Shown: in pieces, positions 9,747 through 18,458 of the stretch
Layout of the letters: the number at the start of each line of letters is the position of its first letter
How positions within the stretch are numbered: the first letter of the stretch is position 1
Assembly: GCF_001685395.1 (NCBI RefSeq)
Contig: NZ_CP014167.1
Coordinates: 3,734,501 to 3,798,500, forward strand
Direction: 5' to 3'
DNA from: Paenibacillus yonginensis
GTDB lineage: Bacteria; Bacillota; Bacilli; Paenibacillales; Paenibacillaceae
DNA length: 64,000 nucleotides
Translations under genes and position numbers: made by a program
Notes under the pieces: model-generated
Told to the model about the DNA's origin: nothing
What the model saw: only the letters and a program-made list of their open reading frames with translations
The model's database searches: none

Positions 9747-10604
9747 TCATTTATTTCCTAACGAGAAACTTGCAAATAATGTGTCACATTTCCCTATATT
9801 TGCAAGTTGTCTTTCATATGCCACTTTTAGGCTTTCTGAATCAAGAAAATTCCAAACTTGGTGCCCACCTGGTTTATTATTCGAAAGCCAGTACAAATGA
9901 TTGGAAAGGGGATAGCGTTGAACTTGTGTGATGTAGTCTACCGTCAAACCAGCCTTTGTGGCAATTTCAGAAAGAGTTTGTTCATTAAATAAATATAAAT
10001 GACAACTCCAATAAGTAAACTCTGAGAATGCCTCATTTTTATAAAGGGTAAGTAACGCATCATTAGAACTAGGTACTTCAACTATTATTCTTCCATGATT
10101 ATTAAGCATTCCGGATAATTGTTTAAGCATTTTTATCGGATCTGATAAATGCTCTAATACATGAAAAAGCGTGATAATATCATAAGTCTCAGTTACGTCT
10201 TCGGCGCTTTTATAGACCTTTAATCCTTCAAACTCATTTAAGTATTCGTTTATTTTTTTATCCAGTTCCACACCACTTACTGAAGAACATAATTGTTTGG
10301 CCATATTCAAAAACCCACCAGCCCCACAACCAAAATCCAACAGTTTTTTGTGCTGTATTATCTTCTTTAGGTGATGAAACCTTCTTTGATCATCATCTAG
10401 GGAATTGGCTCTATATTCTTTAATATTTACTTTACCTGATAACATACCTGAATCCTCATAAAATTTGTCATTTATATGGTCAAACGAAGATAAATAGACC
10501 AGCCCGCAATTATTACATTCTAGAACTTCCAACACATCACTATCTCTAACCTTCCCCTCTCGTTTCCGATTGTCCAAGGAACCACATAAGTAACAATTAT
10601 TCAC
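9747..10604 (-). CDS. SAM-dependent methyltransferase with N-terminal zinc ribbon
   Basis: A 285-residue class I methyltransferase. Two CxxC knuckles (Cys4/Cys7 and Cys30/Cys33) form an N-terminal zinc ribbon. The SAM-binding motif LLDFGCGAGGF follows near residue 88, then the acidic motif II (VSGVELD) and FHVLEHLSDP, characteristic of small-molecule or sugar methyltransferases. It starts with GTG behind AAGGAG. The gene is the last of the low-GC flagellin-modification cluster, about 110 bases beyond the CMP-sugar synthetase. It therefore probably methylates the sugar or its nucleotide precursor; the acceptor is inferred from context only. Confidence 0.8.
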   Translation of the reverse strand: MNNCYLCGSLDNRKREGKVRDSDVLEVLECNNCGLVYLSSFDHINDKFYEDSGMLSGKVNIKEYRANSLDDDQRRFHHLKKIIQHKKLLDFGCGAGGFLNMAKQLCSSVSGVELDKKINEYLNEFEGLKVYKSAEDVTETYDIITLFHVLEHLSDPIKMLKQLSGMLNNHGRIIVEVPSSNDALLTLYKNEAFSEFTYWSCHLYLFNEQTLSEIATKAGLTVDYITQVQRYPLSNHLYWLSNNKPGGHQVWNFLDSESLKVAYERQLANIGKCDTLFASFSLGNK

Positions 10605-10714
10605 TTTATTCTCCTTTACCCTTGATATTTAAGTATCCAATACCCTAAAAATAAGGGTCCTTCTAATAAAGGAACCCAGTCGTAACTGATTAAAGTAATT
10701 TTTAGAGAATATAA

Positions 10715-11890
10715 TTATCCATTCGATTTAGATTTTATAATTAGATCGCATATTTCCCGAACACATCCTTCTCCACCCTTATAAGTGGAAACATACATTA
10801 CTTTTTCAAGTACATCAGTTACCGCATTAACAGGAGAAGCGGAGAAAGCGACTTGACTTAAAGCCTCAAGATCATTGACATCATCTCCAATGTATGCTGT
10901 CGTTTTATAACTAAATTCAGGATTTTGTCGAAAGAAATCATCTAAAAAGGCAACTTTATTAAGGACTCCCATCCCCAAGAAGTCAACTTTTAGTTTCTCA
11001 GCACGGTTTCGAACAAGCTCTCGATTCTCTGAAGTGAGAATCATGACCTTAGTGCCTGTCGCTCTTAGTAATTCTATCCCTTTTCCATCTCTAGTATTAA
11101 ATTTCTTCAATTCGTTTCCGTTTTCTGAATAATACATCCCAGCATCGGTAAGCACTCCATCAACATCAGTTACCAACAGATTAATATTTGATAGATCACT
11201 TACCTTAGTATGCAAACGCTTCGCCATTAATTTCTCCACGACTTCCCAATCACTCGGTTCGTCAATCTCAAAATAGGTGTCTTCATGCATTTGGAACGTA
11301 AGTACTTTCCCTGAAACCCTGCATCTGCTATTAATTAACGCAGATCTACTCGTTAAATAGAAGGCACCATTTTCAACAAAATAACCATCCCAATCTTGCC
11401 GACGAGGTCTATTATTAGGATCATAATTCAAAGGAGAGAAAAAACGGCTGTTCTCCTCCTTTCTCCAAACAAATCGTTTTTGCAATACTACAGAAAGCAA
11501 ACTATCAGCTTTTTCATTTATATACTGAGAGTATGCACTCTGAAGATCTTGTGTCTGGAGCAAAGGAGAAGTAGCCTGAATCAGAAATATATAATCAAAC
11601 ATTTCCTTCTCTGCAAATTCAAGAAGTACATCTTCTGTCGCTGCTTGATCTGTCGCACTCTCGGCACTTCTATGATATATCTCAACATTATCAAATCCAA
11701 AGGAAGACACTACCTGCTCAATTTCTGCACTATCAGTAGCAACAACAACCTTTGTAATGATATCGGCTTCTGCTGCAGCCTTAATTGTCCAATAAACAAG
11801 AGGTTTACCAAAGAAATTCTTAATATTCTTTAAAGGGATACTTTTACTTCCGCCTCTTACCGGAATAAATGCCACCGTTCTATAATTCAT
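10715..11890 (-). CDS. CMP-nonulosonate cytidylyltransferase fused to a KdsC-like phosphatase
   Basis: A two-domain enzyme of about 391 residues. The N-terminal half (to about 225) is an acylneuraminate cytidylyltransferase: it shows FIPVRGGSKSIPLKNI and later LIQATSPL, and activates a nonulosonic acid as its CMP sugar. The C-terminal half is a HAD phosphatase of the KdsC type with nucleophile motif VTDVDGVLTDAG and the late motif YIGDDVNDL. Its natural partner would be the sugar 9- or 8-phosphate. Start ATG 11890 lies inside the end of the neuB-type gene (11-base overlap), implying translational coupling; 13 upstream codons are also open but lack a better start. Fusion of the two activities is known, for example in animal CMAS, but is unusual next to a NeuB that lacks its SAF domain. 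The actual sugar (neuraminic, legionaminic or other) is not determinable. Confidence 0.85.
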   Translation of the reverse strand: MNYRTVAFIPVRGGSKSIPLKNIKNFFGKPLVYWTIKAAAEADIITKVVVATDSAEIEQVVSSFGFDNVEIYHRSAESATDQAATEDVLLEFAEKEMFDYIFLIQATSPLLQTQDLQSAYSQYINEKADSLLSVVLQKRFVWRKEENSRFFSPLNYDPNNRPRRQDWDGYFVENGAFYLTSRSALINSRCRVSGKVLTFQMHEDTYFEIDEPSDWEVVEKLMAKRLHTKVSDLSNINLLVTDVDGVLTDAGMYYSENGNELKKFNTRDGKGIELLRATGTKVMILTSENRELVRNRAEKLKVDFLGMGVLNKVAFLDDFFRQNPEFSYKTTAYIGDDVNDLEALSQVAFSASPVNAVTDVLEKVMYVSTYKGGEGCVREICDLIIKSKSNG

Positions 11891-12755
11891 TTTTCTTAAG
11901 CTTCTTTCTTTGTATTTTTTCAATATCAAGAATATCTTCTCTCTTAAATGTAAGTGCAGTACACACGTTATTCAAGTCCCTCACCAACTTCAACATACCA
12001 CCAGGTTCTAGACTAGCTGCATGGTCTGTCCCTTTCCAAGTACGATTTAATGTAAAGTGTCTTTCGATAAATTGTGCTCCAAGAGTAAAAGCAGCAACAT
12101 CCGCGGCAATACCGTTATGATGTCCTGAAAAACCTACCGCTTTTACACGTTTCGCAAATTTTTCTTTTAAGTTTACAATATCCAGCAATGAAAGATCCTC
12201 AAAGGGAACCGGATAACCTGATACACAAGAATAAATTATAAGATTTTTATTTTTCCCATTTTGTTCAAAAAAGTCGATTATTTTTTCTTCTTCTTCTGGT
12301 GTAGTCATTCCGAACGACAAATGAATATCCCCACTGTAATTTCCCGAGAGATAAGTTAACATGTCAAACTGAAGGTTGCTTGCAGAAGGTATCTTGATAA
12401 ATTTCGGATTTAAAGCAGCAATTTCTTTGGCTGAGGTTAGATCCCAAACAGAAGTGCTATAGTCAACACCAAATTTATTACATTCAAACATCAATTCTTC
12501 ATGTTGTTCAACTGTAAATTCTAGGAACTCCCTATGTTCACCATATGTGTTGCCATATGAGTTATATGGATTTGGATGAGGGGCATTATACTCCTCAAAT
12601 GTAAGCAGTTCTTTAGGATTCCTTTTTTGGAACTTAACTGCATCAACTTTACAATGCGTTGCAGCAACTTGAATCATTTCTTTGGCAATCTTCAATTCAC
12701 CTTTGTGATTGCAACCAACCTCAGCTATAACGTATGGCTTTTTATATTCGGTCAT
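11880..12755 (-). CDS. N-acetylneuraminate synthase (NeuB) family protein without SAF domain
   Basis: Condenses phosphoenolpyruvate with an N-acylated hexosamine to give a nine-carbon nonulosonic acid. The 291 residues cover the TIM-barrel domain: IAEVGCNHKGE near residue 10, VDAVKFQKR near 37-45, KIPSAS near 121-126, and GFSGHHNG. NeuB proteins normally run to about 340-350 residues with a C-terminal antifreeze-like SAF domain that closes the neighbouring active site in the dimer; here the gene stops before it. The next gene overlaps its end. It could still be active, but substrate closure must be solved differently or supplied by another protein. Confidence 0.85.
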   Translation of the reverse strand: MTEYKKPYVIAEVGCNHKGELKIAKEMIQVAATHCKVDAVKFQKRNPKELLTFEEYNAPHPNPYNSYGNTYGEHREFLEFTVEQHEELMFECNKFGVDYSTSVWDLTSAKEIAALNPKFIKIPSASNLQFDMLTYLSGNYSGDIHLSFGMTTPEEEEKIIDFFEQNGKNKNLIIYSCVSGYPVPFEDLSLLDIVNLKEKFAKRVKAVGFSGHHNGIAADVAAFTLGAQFIERHFTLNRTWKGTDHAASLEPGGMLKLVRDLNNVCTALTFKREDILDIEKIQRKKLKKNEL

Positions 12756-12780
12756 GTTGTTACTCCGTTCTTTATATTAG

Positions 12781-14652
12781 TTATAATTGTGTGTTGACTT
12801 CAGAACTAATTCTATTTAAAGCAGATTCTAATGCGCTTTTTAACTCCGGATTAAAATAGACAATTTGTTTTACTAAATTCCCAAGATGTTCTTCTATCAA
12901 TTTTGCTTTCTTAAACAAATCTGTCGTTTCAACAATCTCCGATACATTTCTCATATATATATTTGTATAATGAGCCAATGAATAGTCGTAGAATACATTG
13001 AACACTTCCTTGCTTGTTATCCAATTCCAAATTTCATTGATCTCGTTAATAATTGCTTCGATTCTCTTATGATTATAAACGGCTGCAGCTTGTCTTAGAT
13101 CTGTTAACTTTTCCAATAGTTTCTTGGATTTAATTTCTATTTTAGAGACTTGTAATATAACCTTGTTAAGATTATTTAATATTACTTTTAATTTTTCATT
13201 TCTTTGAACTACTCCCACAGGAGTTAACAAACTCTTCAAATCATTGGGATCAAAGCTTAAATCATTAAGTTGTGGAAGCAATTCCTCCAATGATATCCAC
13301 TCTGTTCCTTCAATAATTGCCCCTTTTTTTGAAGTGTTAATGATGCTAACCCCTCTTAACTTCATGACTTGTACTAATACTTGAATATCCTTAAGAAGGA
13401 CTTGCATACTCCCTTTAGTTCTGTTTTTGCCCCCTTCAACATTATCAACCCACAGAGAAGCCTGAGAAATGCGAGCTTCTTTATCTTCAGTGCTTATATG
13501 ATTTACACCTGGAGCATAATATTCATTGTCAGGGAAGGATAAATCTTGCCCCATAAGAACAACTTCTTCTATGCCCATATATTCGGCCAATTGAATAGCG
13601 GTCCCCGTTACAGTAGAAGTAGATATGAATTTTGGAATTTCATCCTCGGGATCAACAAGATAACTAATAATTGAATCACTCTGAAACTTGGCGTGAAACA
13701 TTTCACCCTTATAACTTTCAGTAATCAAATAATTAATGGGCGGTAAGAAAATTAATGAAGTGTTTGCAGTATTAATATTTTCAAATACGTTGTAATTAGA
13801 TAAACTACCGTCCATTGAAATTACAAAATGAGGCGATATTCCATAGCTCTCCATTGCTTGAATACTCGAACCTGCAGCGATTATTATACATTTTTCTTTC
13901 AATTGAGGAAGTAAATGTATATCCTTTTTTAGTGATGGACCCGATCCTACTACAACCGCTTTTACACCTTTTCCCAAAAGAACACCTTTTAACGCTAAAA
14001 TGGAAGATGTACTTGCTATATATTGCATATTGTTAAGAATATTTGTTAGCCAGATTACCTTGTTTTCCTGCCTGGTCTGCATATCAGATATTTGCTGAAT
14101 TATCATGTCTTTCAAATAATTATCAAAACGACGAATTAACTCAGGGTATTTCCTCTCATATATGGGTGGTGTGACTTTGACAAATGCACCTGAAATTTGC
14201 TCAGCCAAATTCTTGGCTACTAGAATAAAAAGGTGCTCATCTTCTCCTATTGCAATTAACCTAATTCTTTTATCTGATAGTGCGGTACGTACATCTCTTA
14301 AGTACAGCCAGCTTTTAAATACAGTAATGGAAGGTTCATAAATAAATATATCTTTTACCTTTGTAAATTCTAAATATGACTCGAGAAAGTAGCCTAGACC
14401 GGTACCTAATATAAACGCATGCTTACTTTCCTTGGCTCCTTTCTCCAAGGTCAAGGTCCATTTTCTCGCTTCTTCCGTTGCATTAAAACGACTGTGTAAT
14501 GGATATACACGATCACCGATATTGATCATAATGTTAGGCTCACCCATACGAGTAGAATAATTCTCTATTTCAGCAGAATGACCTTCTAATAGCGGTACCA
14601 GGTTCGGATAATGCACCTTTAAAAATTCTAAATTGGTCTTATAATAATTCAT
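12781..14652 (-). CDS. Motility-associated factor, Maf/MptE-like flagellin glycosyltransferase (DUF115)
   Basis: A 623-residue protein with the 6-hydroxymethylpterin-pyrophosphokinase-like (MptE/DUF115) core: KAVVVGSGPSLKKD (231-244), AAGSSIQAM and FVISMDGS. An N-terminal domain with ILGTGLGYFLESYL (81-94) and a helical C-terminal domain flank it. In Campylobacter, Aeromonas, Geobacillus and Clostridium, proteins of this architecture transfer nonulosonic acids onto flagellin. The genes on its downstream side make and CMP-activate such a sugar, and hag lies 2.4 kb upstream, so flagellin is the likely acceptor. Confidence 0.82.
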   Translation of the reverse strand: MNYYKTNLEFLKVHYPNLVPLLEGHSAEIENYSTRMGEPNIMINIGDRVYPLHSRFNATEEARKWTLTLEKGAKESKHAFILGTGLGYFLESYLEFTKVKDIFIYEPSITVFKSWLYLRDVRTALSDKRIRLIAIGEDEHLFILVAKNLAEQISGAFVKVTPPIYERKYPELIRRFDNYLKDMIIQQISDMQTRQENKVIWLTNILNNMQYIASTSSILALKGVLLGKGVKAVVVGSGPSLKKDIHLLPQLKEKCIIIAAGSSIQAMESYGISPHFVISMDGSLSNYNVFENINTANTSLIFLPPINYLITESYKGEMFHAKFQSDSIISYLVDPEDEIPKFISTSTVTGTAIQLAEYMGIEEVVLMGQDLSFPDNEYYAPGVNHISTEDKEARISQASLWVDNVEGGKNRTKGSMQVLLKDIQVLVQVMKLRGVSIINTSKKGAIIEGTEWISLEELLPQLNDLSFDPNDLKSLLTPVGVVQRNEKLKVILNNLNKVILQVSKIEIKSKKLLEKLTDLRQAAAVYNHKRIEAIINEINEIWNWITSKEVFNVFYDYSLAHYTNIYMRNVSEIVETTDLFKKAKLIEEHLGNLVKQIVYFNPELKSALESALNRISSEVNTQL

Positions 14653-14673
14653 TGGTTTTGCTCCCTAATTAAT

Positions 14674-15237
14674 CTATACAAAAAGTTTTATTTTTTCAAT
14701 TAAAGGAATAAGATCATAGTTAACCAAATCTCCTATCAAGACCATCTCATTATTTTGTAGGGCTTGATCAAGTTCAGTAACTCTAGCAGTAATTTCGTCA
14801 GCAAGATTTGAATAGCTAGTAGCTGTACTATTGGAAAGAACCTGGATAAATTCTAAAGAACTAATAATCCACTTTATTCCTTCTAACAGATCAGTAAACT
14901 CCGTCCAATGCTCATCTTTCATATTCCCATAAAAATAGTCTGCGATTTTCTGAGAAATTGGAATGAATCCCTCCAAATACTGGCCCAACAAAATTTTTGT
15001 TTCTTCTATACTTTCTTCTTTACCTTTTGTGTTTATATTAATCCTGCTAATATTATTTATATTTTCATAGATTATCAATTCATATCCGTTATAGAAGATG
15101 TTGCTGTCTATTTCTACGTTATATATTAATCGGTTTTCTTTATAAATCTTTGCTGTGGCTCCTGTCCACCATTCATCCAATTTTTTGAAATCATCCTCAA
15201 TAGTAAGTACTTCAATATTATCAATAGCTACTTGCAT
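14674..15237 (-). CDS. Conserved-looking protein of unknown function in the glycosylation cluster
   Basis: I do not recognise this 187-residue acidic protein. It has no signal peptide or membrane segment. The first half looks beta-rich (VAIDNIEVLTIEDDF...), with WWTGATAKIY near residue 23. The second half is predicted mostly helical, with heptad-like leucines and ending in DLIPLIEKIKLFV. It has a good AAAGGTG ribosome site, and its stop is 21 bases ahead of the maf-type gene, so it is probably the first gene of the operon. Its position between hag and maf suggests a role in flagellin handling or glycosylation. This is inference only. Confidence 0.6.
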   Translation of the reverse strand: MQVAIDNIEVLTIEDDFKKLDEWWTGATAKIYKENRLIYNVEIDSNIFYNGYELIIYENINNISRININTKGKEESIEETKILLGQYLEGFIPISQKIADYFYGNMKDEHWTEFTDLLEGIKWIISSLEFIQVLSNSTATSYSNLADEITARVTELDQALQNNEMVLIGDLVNYDLIPLIEKIKLFV

Positions 15238-15538
15238 AAAATGATCACACCTTTCTGGATCGTTAATATATTTATCGGAATCCTAAAGGAATTTATGTAT
15301 AGAAGTAAAAGGAGGCTGTCCCAAAAGTAAACTATGGAACACCCTCGCAATGCATTAGAGTCATTTTTCAAAGAATTTAGGAGCTAAGCGGTCTATTTCC
15401 GCTTAGCTCTTTGGCTTTTGGCGTCCATTGATGCTTTCTTAAGCAGATTATAAGCAAGCGAAAGCCACCCGACTTCCAGACTTACTTTGTGTAAGCCTCG
15501 AAGCAGGAATCTTTTAAAGCCTCCTCCTCAGAATGTCG

Positions 15539-15577
15539 AGAAACCCACGTCTTTGAGACGTTGGGTTTCTTTTTTTC
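15539..15577 (+). terminator. Hairpin with plus-strand T-run inside the IS
   Basis: A 13-base stem (AGAAACCCACGTC with one mismatch) and a seven-T tail on the plus strand, just outside the transposase 3' end. It opposes transcription entering the element from that side. Confidence 0.55.
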
Positions 15578-15609
15578 ATTGGTAGTTGTAATGATCCCCC
15601 CAAAAGGGG

Positions 15610-16961
15610 TTACCCCTTCTTTTCCAGGCGATCCAGGTGAATCGCCATCTTCTTCATGTTCTGCACGGCGGCCGTCATCAACGCCTGTTTCCTTACGTTT
15701 GAGAGTCCTCTCAAACGGCAATAGCGAAACCCATGGGACTCTTTAGCATCCACGAAGCTTCGCTCAATCGTTTCTTTTTGTTTTCGGTATAGCTGCTTGC
15801 CGTCTCGGCTTAGTCGGTTGTTGAACCCCCATCTTTACTGTCTTCTCAGACGTGCCGGGTCAGCGCTTTCGGTGGTTTTGGGTGTAAGTACACCCGGCAA
15901 GCATCGGGCAAGTCTTGCAATGCGATGGATCTGACGCATACTGCCGGTAACCCTTCCAGTCGGTTGTCCGGTACGTTAGCCGGTGTTTCTCCGGGCAGGT
16001 ATAGGTGTCACTTTCAGCGTCATAATTAAACTTTCACTTAGAAAACAAACCCTGCTTCGGGTGAAATCTTCGGTGAGCAATAACGGCAAATATTTTTCGC
16101 TTCTGTAGGCCTCGGCAAATCGGCGTTGTTAAATAACCCGAATCCGGGGCTACAGCTTCAACCTTGAATCCAAAGAGGTCTCTTTGGCAGTCTAACCGGG
16201 ACAAATACGGAACGGAATCATGGACATTTCCTGGCGTGACATGGACATCAGTAATGAAATTGTATTTCAGATCCACCGTCTGGTGATCGAGATAAAAGAA
16301 CCCCTCCGGTTTGCCGTCGCGAATCATATAGCCGCTATCCGGATCGGTGGTGCTCACTTTTACTTCTTTGGTTTCGTTCACTTTCTCTCATGCTTTTGGG
16401 CTCTTCTCCGTGCGCTTTGCGGTCCTCCGACACAGCCTCATCGAGTTCGTCTAGGTAGTCTTTGGTGTTTTGCAAAACTTCCTGCTTGGTATAGTGGTGT
16501 TTGTTGGCATTGGCTTGTACGTGAGTCGAATCCGTAATGAGTACACTTCCGCCCACAATGTTGTGCGAAATGGCTCTAAGAACGATTTCGTCAAAATTTT
16601 CTGAAAAATGCCGGTATCCTTAAACCGAGTACGCCAATTCCAGCTAATCGTGGAGTGATCCGGGCTTTGTCAGTTAGACCCAGGCCTAAAAACCAGCTGT
16701 AAGCGACAGTGGTTTGAATCTCGCGCTCCAACGGGCGTTCCGAGCGAATGCCGTAAAATAACCGAGGAAAATCATCTTAAATAAAACAACTGGATCGATG
16801 GCCGGCCGCCCCTTATCTGCGGAATACAGAGGACGAACCTTGTCCTAAATAAAGGCAAAGTCGATATATGGATCCACTTTCAAAAGCATGATCCTGCGAA
16901 ACCAACTCCTCAATAGATACGAATTCGTTTTTTCTTGTTTTTCCCGGTTAGATCTCAGCAT
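15610..16961 (-). pseudogene. IS1182-family transposase, frameshifted
   Basis: Recognisable pieces in order on the minus strand: the N-terminus MLRSNREKQEK from 16961; VDPYIDFAFI then VRPLYSADKGRP...DPVVLFK around 16800-16870; ITDSTHVQANANKHHYTKQ at about 16530; DPDSGYMIRDGKPEGFFYLD at about 16340; and the C-terminus [20 protein letters not shown]...[14 protein letters not shown] ending at TAA 15610. These match the DDE domain order of IS1182 transposases. At least four frame changes or stops separate them, so no active transposase is made. Confidence 0.88.
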
Positions 16962-17047
16962 TCTATCTATATTATATACATTAATGCGATGTCGTCTTAA
17001 AATAAACACACATAAAGAACGGCTGTCGAGACTTTCTCGACAGCCTG

Positions 17048-17077
17048 AAAAGGAGACCTCCAATGAAGGTCTCCTTT
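17048..17077 (-). terminator. Flagellin terminator
   Basis: Stem AAAAGGAGACC/GGTCTCCTTTT, T4 tail, 15 bases beyond the hag stop. The IS right end, itself a perfect 11-base-stem hairpin (17021-17045), lies immediately downstream. Confidence 0.85.
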
Positions 17078-17091
17078 TACTGGAGTATAAA

Positions 17092-17910
17092 TTATCCCAA
17101 AAGTTTCAATACAGCTTGTGGTGCAGAATTAGCTTGAGCCAACATTGCTGTACCAGCTTGAACCAAAATCTGTTGTTTTGTAAAGGATGTCATTTCAGTA
17201 GCCATATCAGCATCCTTGATACGGGAGTTAGCAGCCGAAAGGTTCTCAGAAGTTACTCCTAAGCTGTTGATTGTGTGTTCCAGACGGTTTTGATAAGCCC
17301 CCAGATTTGCACGGTTAGTAGATACTTTAGAGATTGCAGATTTAATAGTCGCCAATGCAGCTGCTGCTGCAGTAGCAGTACTAATAGAAAGACCACTGAT
17401 ACCCAAAGCAGAAGCTTTATTACTTGCAAGAGTTACTGTCAAAGACTCTGTAGATGTTACACCGATTTGGAAGGAAACGTTGGTTTGAGAACCGTCAAGC
17501 AATTTAACACCGTTGAAGTTAGAATTGCCAGTGATTCTGTCAATTTCGCTAACAAGTTGGTTAACTTCTTTTTGCAGATTAGCACGGTCTTCAGATTGGT
17601 AAGTACCGTTCGCAGCTTGGTTTGCCAAGGTGTTCATACGTTGCAGCATGGAGTGAACTTCAGTCAAGTCACCTTCAGCTGTTTGCAAGAGGGAAATACC
17701 GTCTTGTGCATTACGCTGAGCTTGATTCAACCCGTTAATTTGGTAGTTCATTTTCTCGGAAATTGCCAATCCAGCAGCATCATCAGCAGCGCGGTTGATG
17801 CGGGAACCGGAAGAAAGCTTTTCCATTGTTTTGCTCAAGCTAGTGTTGTTAGTGCTCAGGTTGCGGTTAGCGTTGATAGCACCAACGTTTGTGTTAATGT
17901 ACATTGCCAT
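17092..17910 (-). CDS. hag: Flagellin
   Basis: Filament subunit, exported by the flagellar type III system. The 272-residue protein is a minimal flagellin: conserved D0/D1 N-terminus (INTNVGAINANRNL, then SSGSRINRAADDAAGLAIS), a short variable segment (about 150-195, Ser/Thr/Ala-rich, a likely place for O-glycans), and the conserved C-terminus ending TAMLAQANSAPQAVLKLLG. It lacks the outer D2/D3 domains. The leader carries two CsrA-type sites and a sigma-D-type promoter. It lies after the fliT-like gene, whereas in B. subtilis hag lies between csrA and flaG, so it has moved within an otherwise conserved block. Confidence 0.97.
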   Translation of the reverse strand: MAMYINTNVGAINANRNLSTNNTSLSKTMEKLSSGSRINRAADDAAGLAISEKMNYQINGLNQAQRNAQDGISLLQTAEGDLTEVHSMLQRMNTLANQAANGTYQSEDRANLQKEVNQLVSEIDRITGNSNFNGVKLLDGSQTNVSFQIGVTSTESLTVTLASNKASALGISGLSISTATAAAAALATIKSAISKVSTNRANLGAYQNRLEHTINSLGVTSENLSAANSRIKDADMATEMTSFTKQQILVQAGTAMLAQANSAPQAVLKLLG

Positions 17911-17916
17911 TTCGAA

Positions 17917-17957
17917 TCATCCTCCATGATTGGTTGTTTTAGCCACATCCTTGTGGC
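17917..17957 (-). promoter_or_regulatory. Two CsrA-binding-type hairpins in the hag leader
   Basis: Upstream site (17957-17942): GCCACA-AGGA-TGTGGC, a six-base stem presenting GGA, and within it ACAAGGATGT, an exact match to the CsrA selection consensus. Downstream site (17929-17917): TCAT-GGAGG-ATGA, whose loop is the hag Shine-Dalgarno. In B. subtilis CsrA binds two such sites in the hag leader to block translation, and FliW relieves it. csrA and fliW are both in this operon. Confidence 0.8.
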
Positions 17958-17966
17958 CTAATACAT

Positions 17967-17994
17967 TTATCGACTTAAAGTCCTAGTTTATTTA
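17967..17994 (-). promoter_or_regulatory. Sigma-D-type promoter of hag
   Basis: TAAA at 17994-17991, a 16-base spacer, and GTCGATAA at 17974-17967, one base from the GCCGATAA form of the sigma-28 -10. The distance leaves a leader of about 50 bases containing both CsrA sites. Confidence 0.55.
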
Positions 17995-18023
17995 GAGCTT
18001 TTGGATCTAATTCAAAAATATTT

Positions 18024-18458
18024 TTATTTTTTCTCATCGAAATAGAGCGGCACCTGTTCACGGCTTTGCAGATGATAATAAGCATTCATAACCTTCTGCT
18101 GATTTTTTACATTTTTTAAATTTTGTCCGGTAGATTGGGAATATCTTCCCAAAGCATTTTGAATAGACCTTACTACTTTTTGAATTTCAGAGATTAGTTC
18201 CAAGACAACTGGAGCAGGGGAACTGTCTGGATCGTGCATGTTGATTTGAACTTGCAGATTCTCTATTTCATTCTGAATCTGAGTACTGGAGTCGACCAAA
18301 GAAAGAAAGCGAGAAGAAATTTCTTCCCACTCGTTCTCCACTATCAACAACTCACGCTGCTCTACGAAGCAGGCGAGCAGTCGACGGTACATGGCTTCTC
18401 TTTGCTCCAAATATCCCGTTAGTGTTATTGCGTTATCCAAGGGTTCCACCCTTTCCAA
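18024..18458 (-). CDS. fliT: FliT-like flagellar export chaperone
   Basis: A 144-residue mostly helical protein with EQREAMYRRLLACFVEQRELLIVENEWEE-type heptads near its start (residues 18-46). Sequence alone would be weak, but it directly follows fliS with a 26-base overlap. FliT, the chaperone of the filament cap FliD, stands exactly there in Bacillus. It runs longer than most FliT proteins (about 110-120 residues), with a polar C-terminal tail. Confidence 0.65.
   Translation of the reverse strand: MERVEPLDNAITLTGYLEQREAMYRRLLACFVEQRELLIVENEWEEISSRFLSLVDSSTQIQNEIENLQVQINMHDPDSSPAPVVLELISEIQKVVRSIQNALGRYSQSTGQNLKNVKNQQKVMNAYYHLQSREQVPLYFDEKK

Larger units (their letters stand above)
15313..17046 (-). 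mobile_element. Decayed IS1182-family insertion sequence
   Basis: About 1.73 kb bounded by imperfect terminal inverted repeats: AGGCTGTCCCAAAAGT at 15313-15328 and its near-complement ACTTTCTCGACAGCCT at 17031-17046 (13 of 16 match). AAAAGG occurs directly outside the left end (15307-15312) and one base outside the right end (17048-17053), so it may be the target duplication. The transposase is broken by several frameshifts and stops. The right end abuts the T-run of the flagellin terminator, which therefore still functions. Confidence 0.75.
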
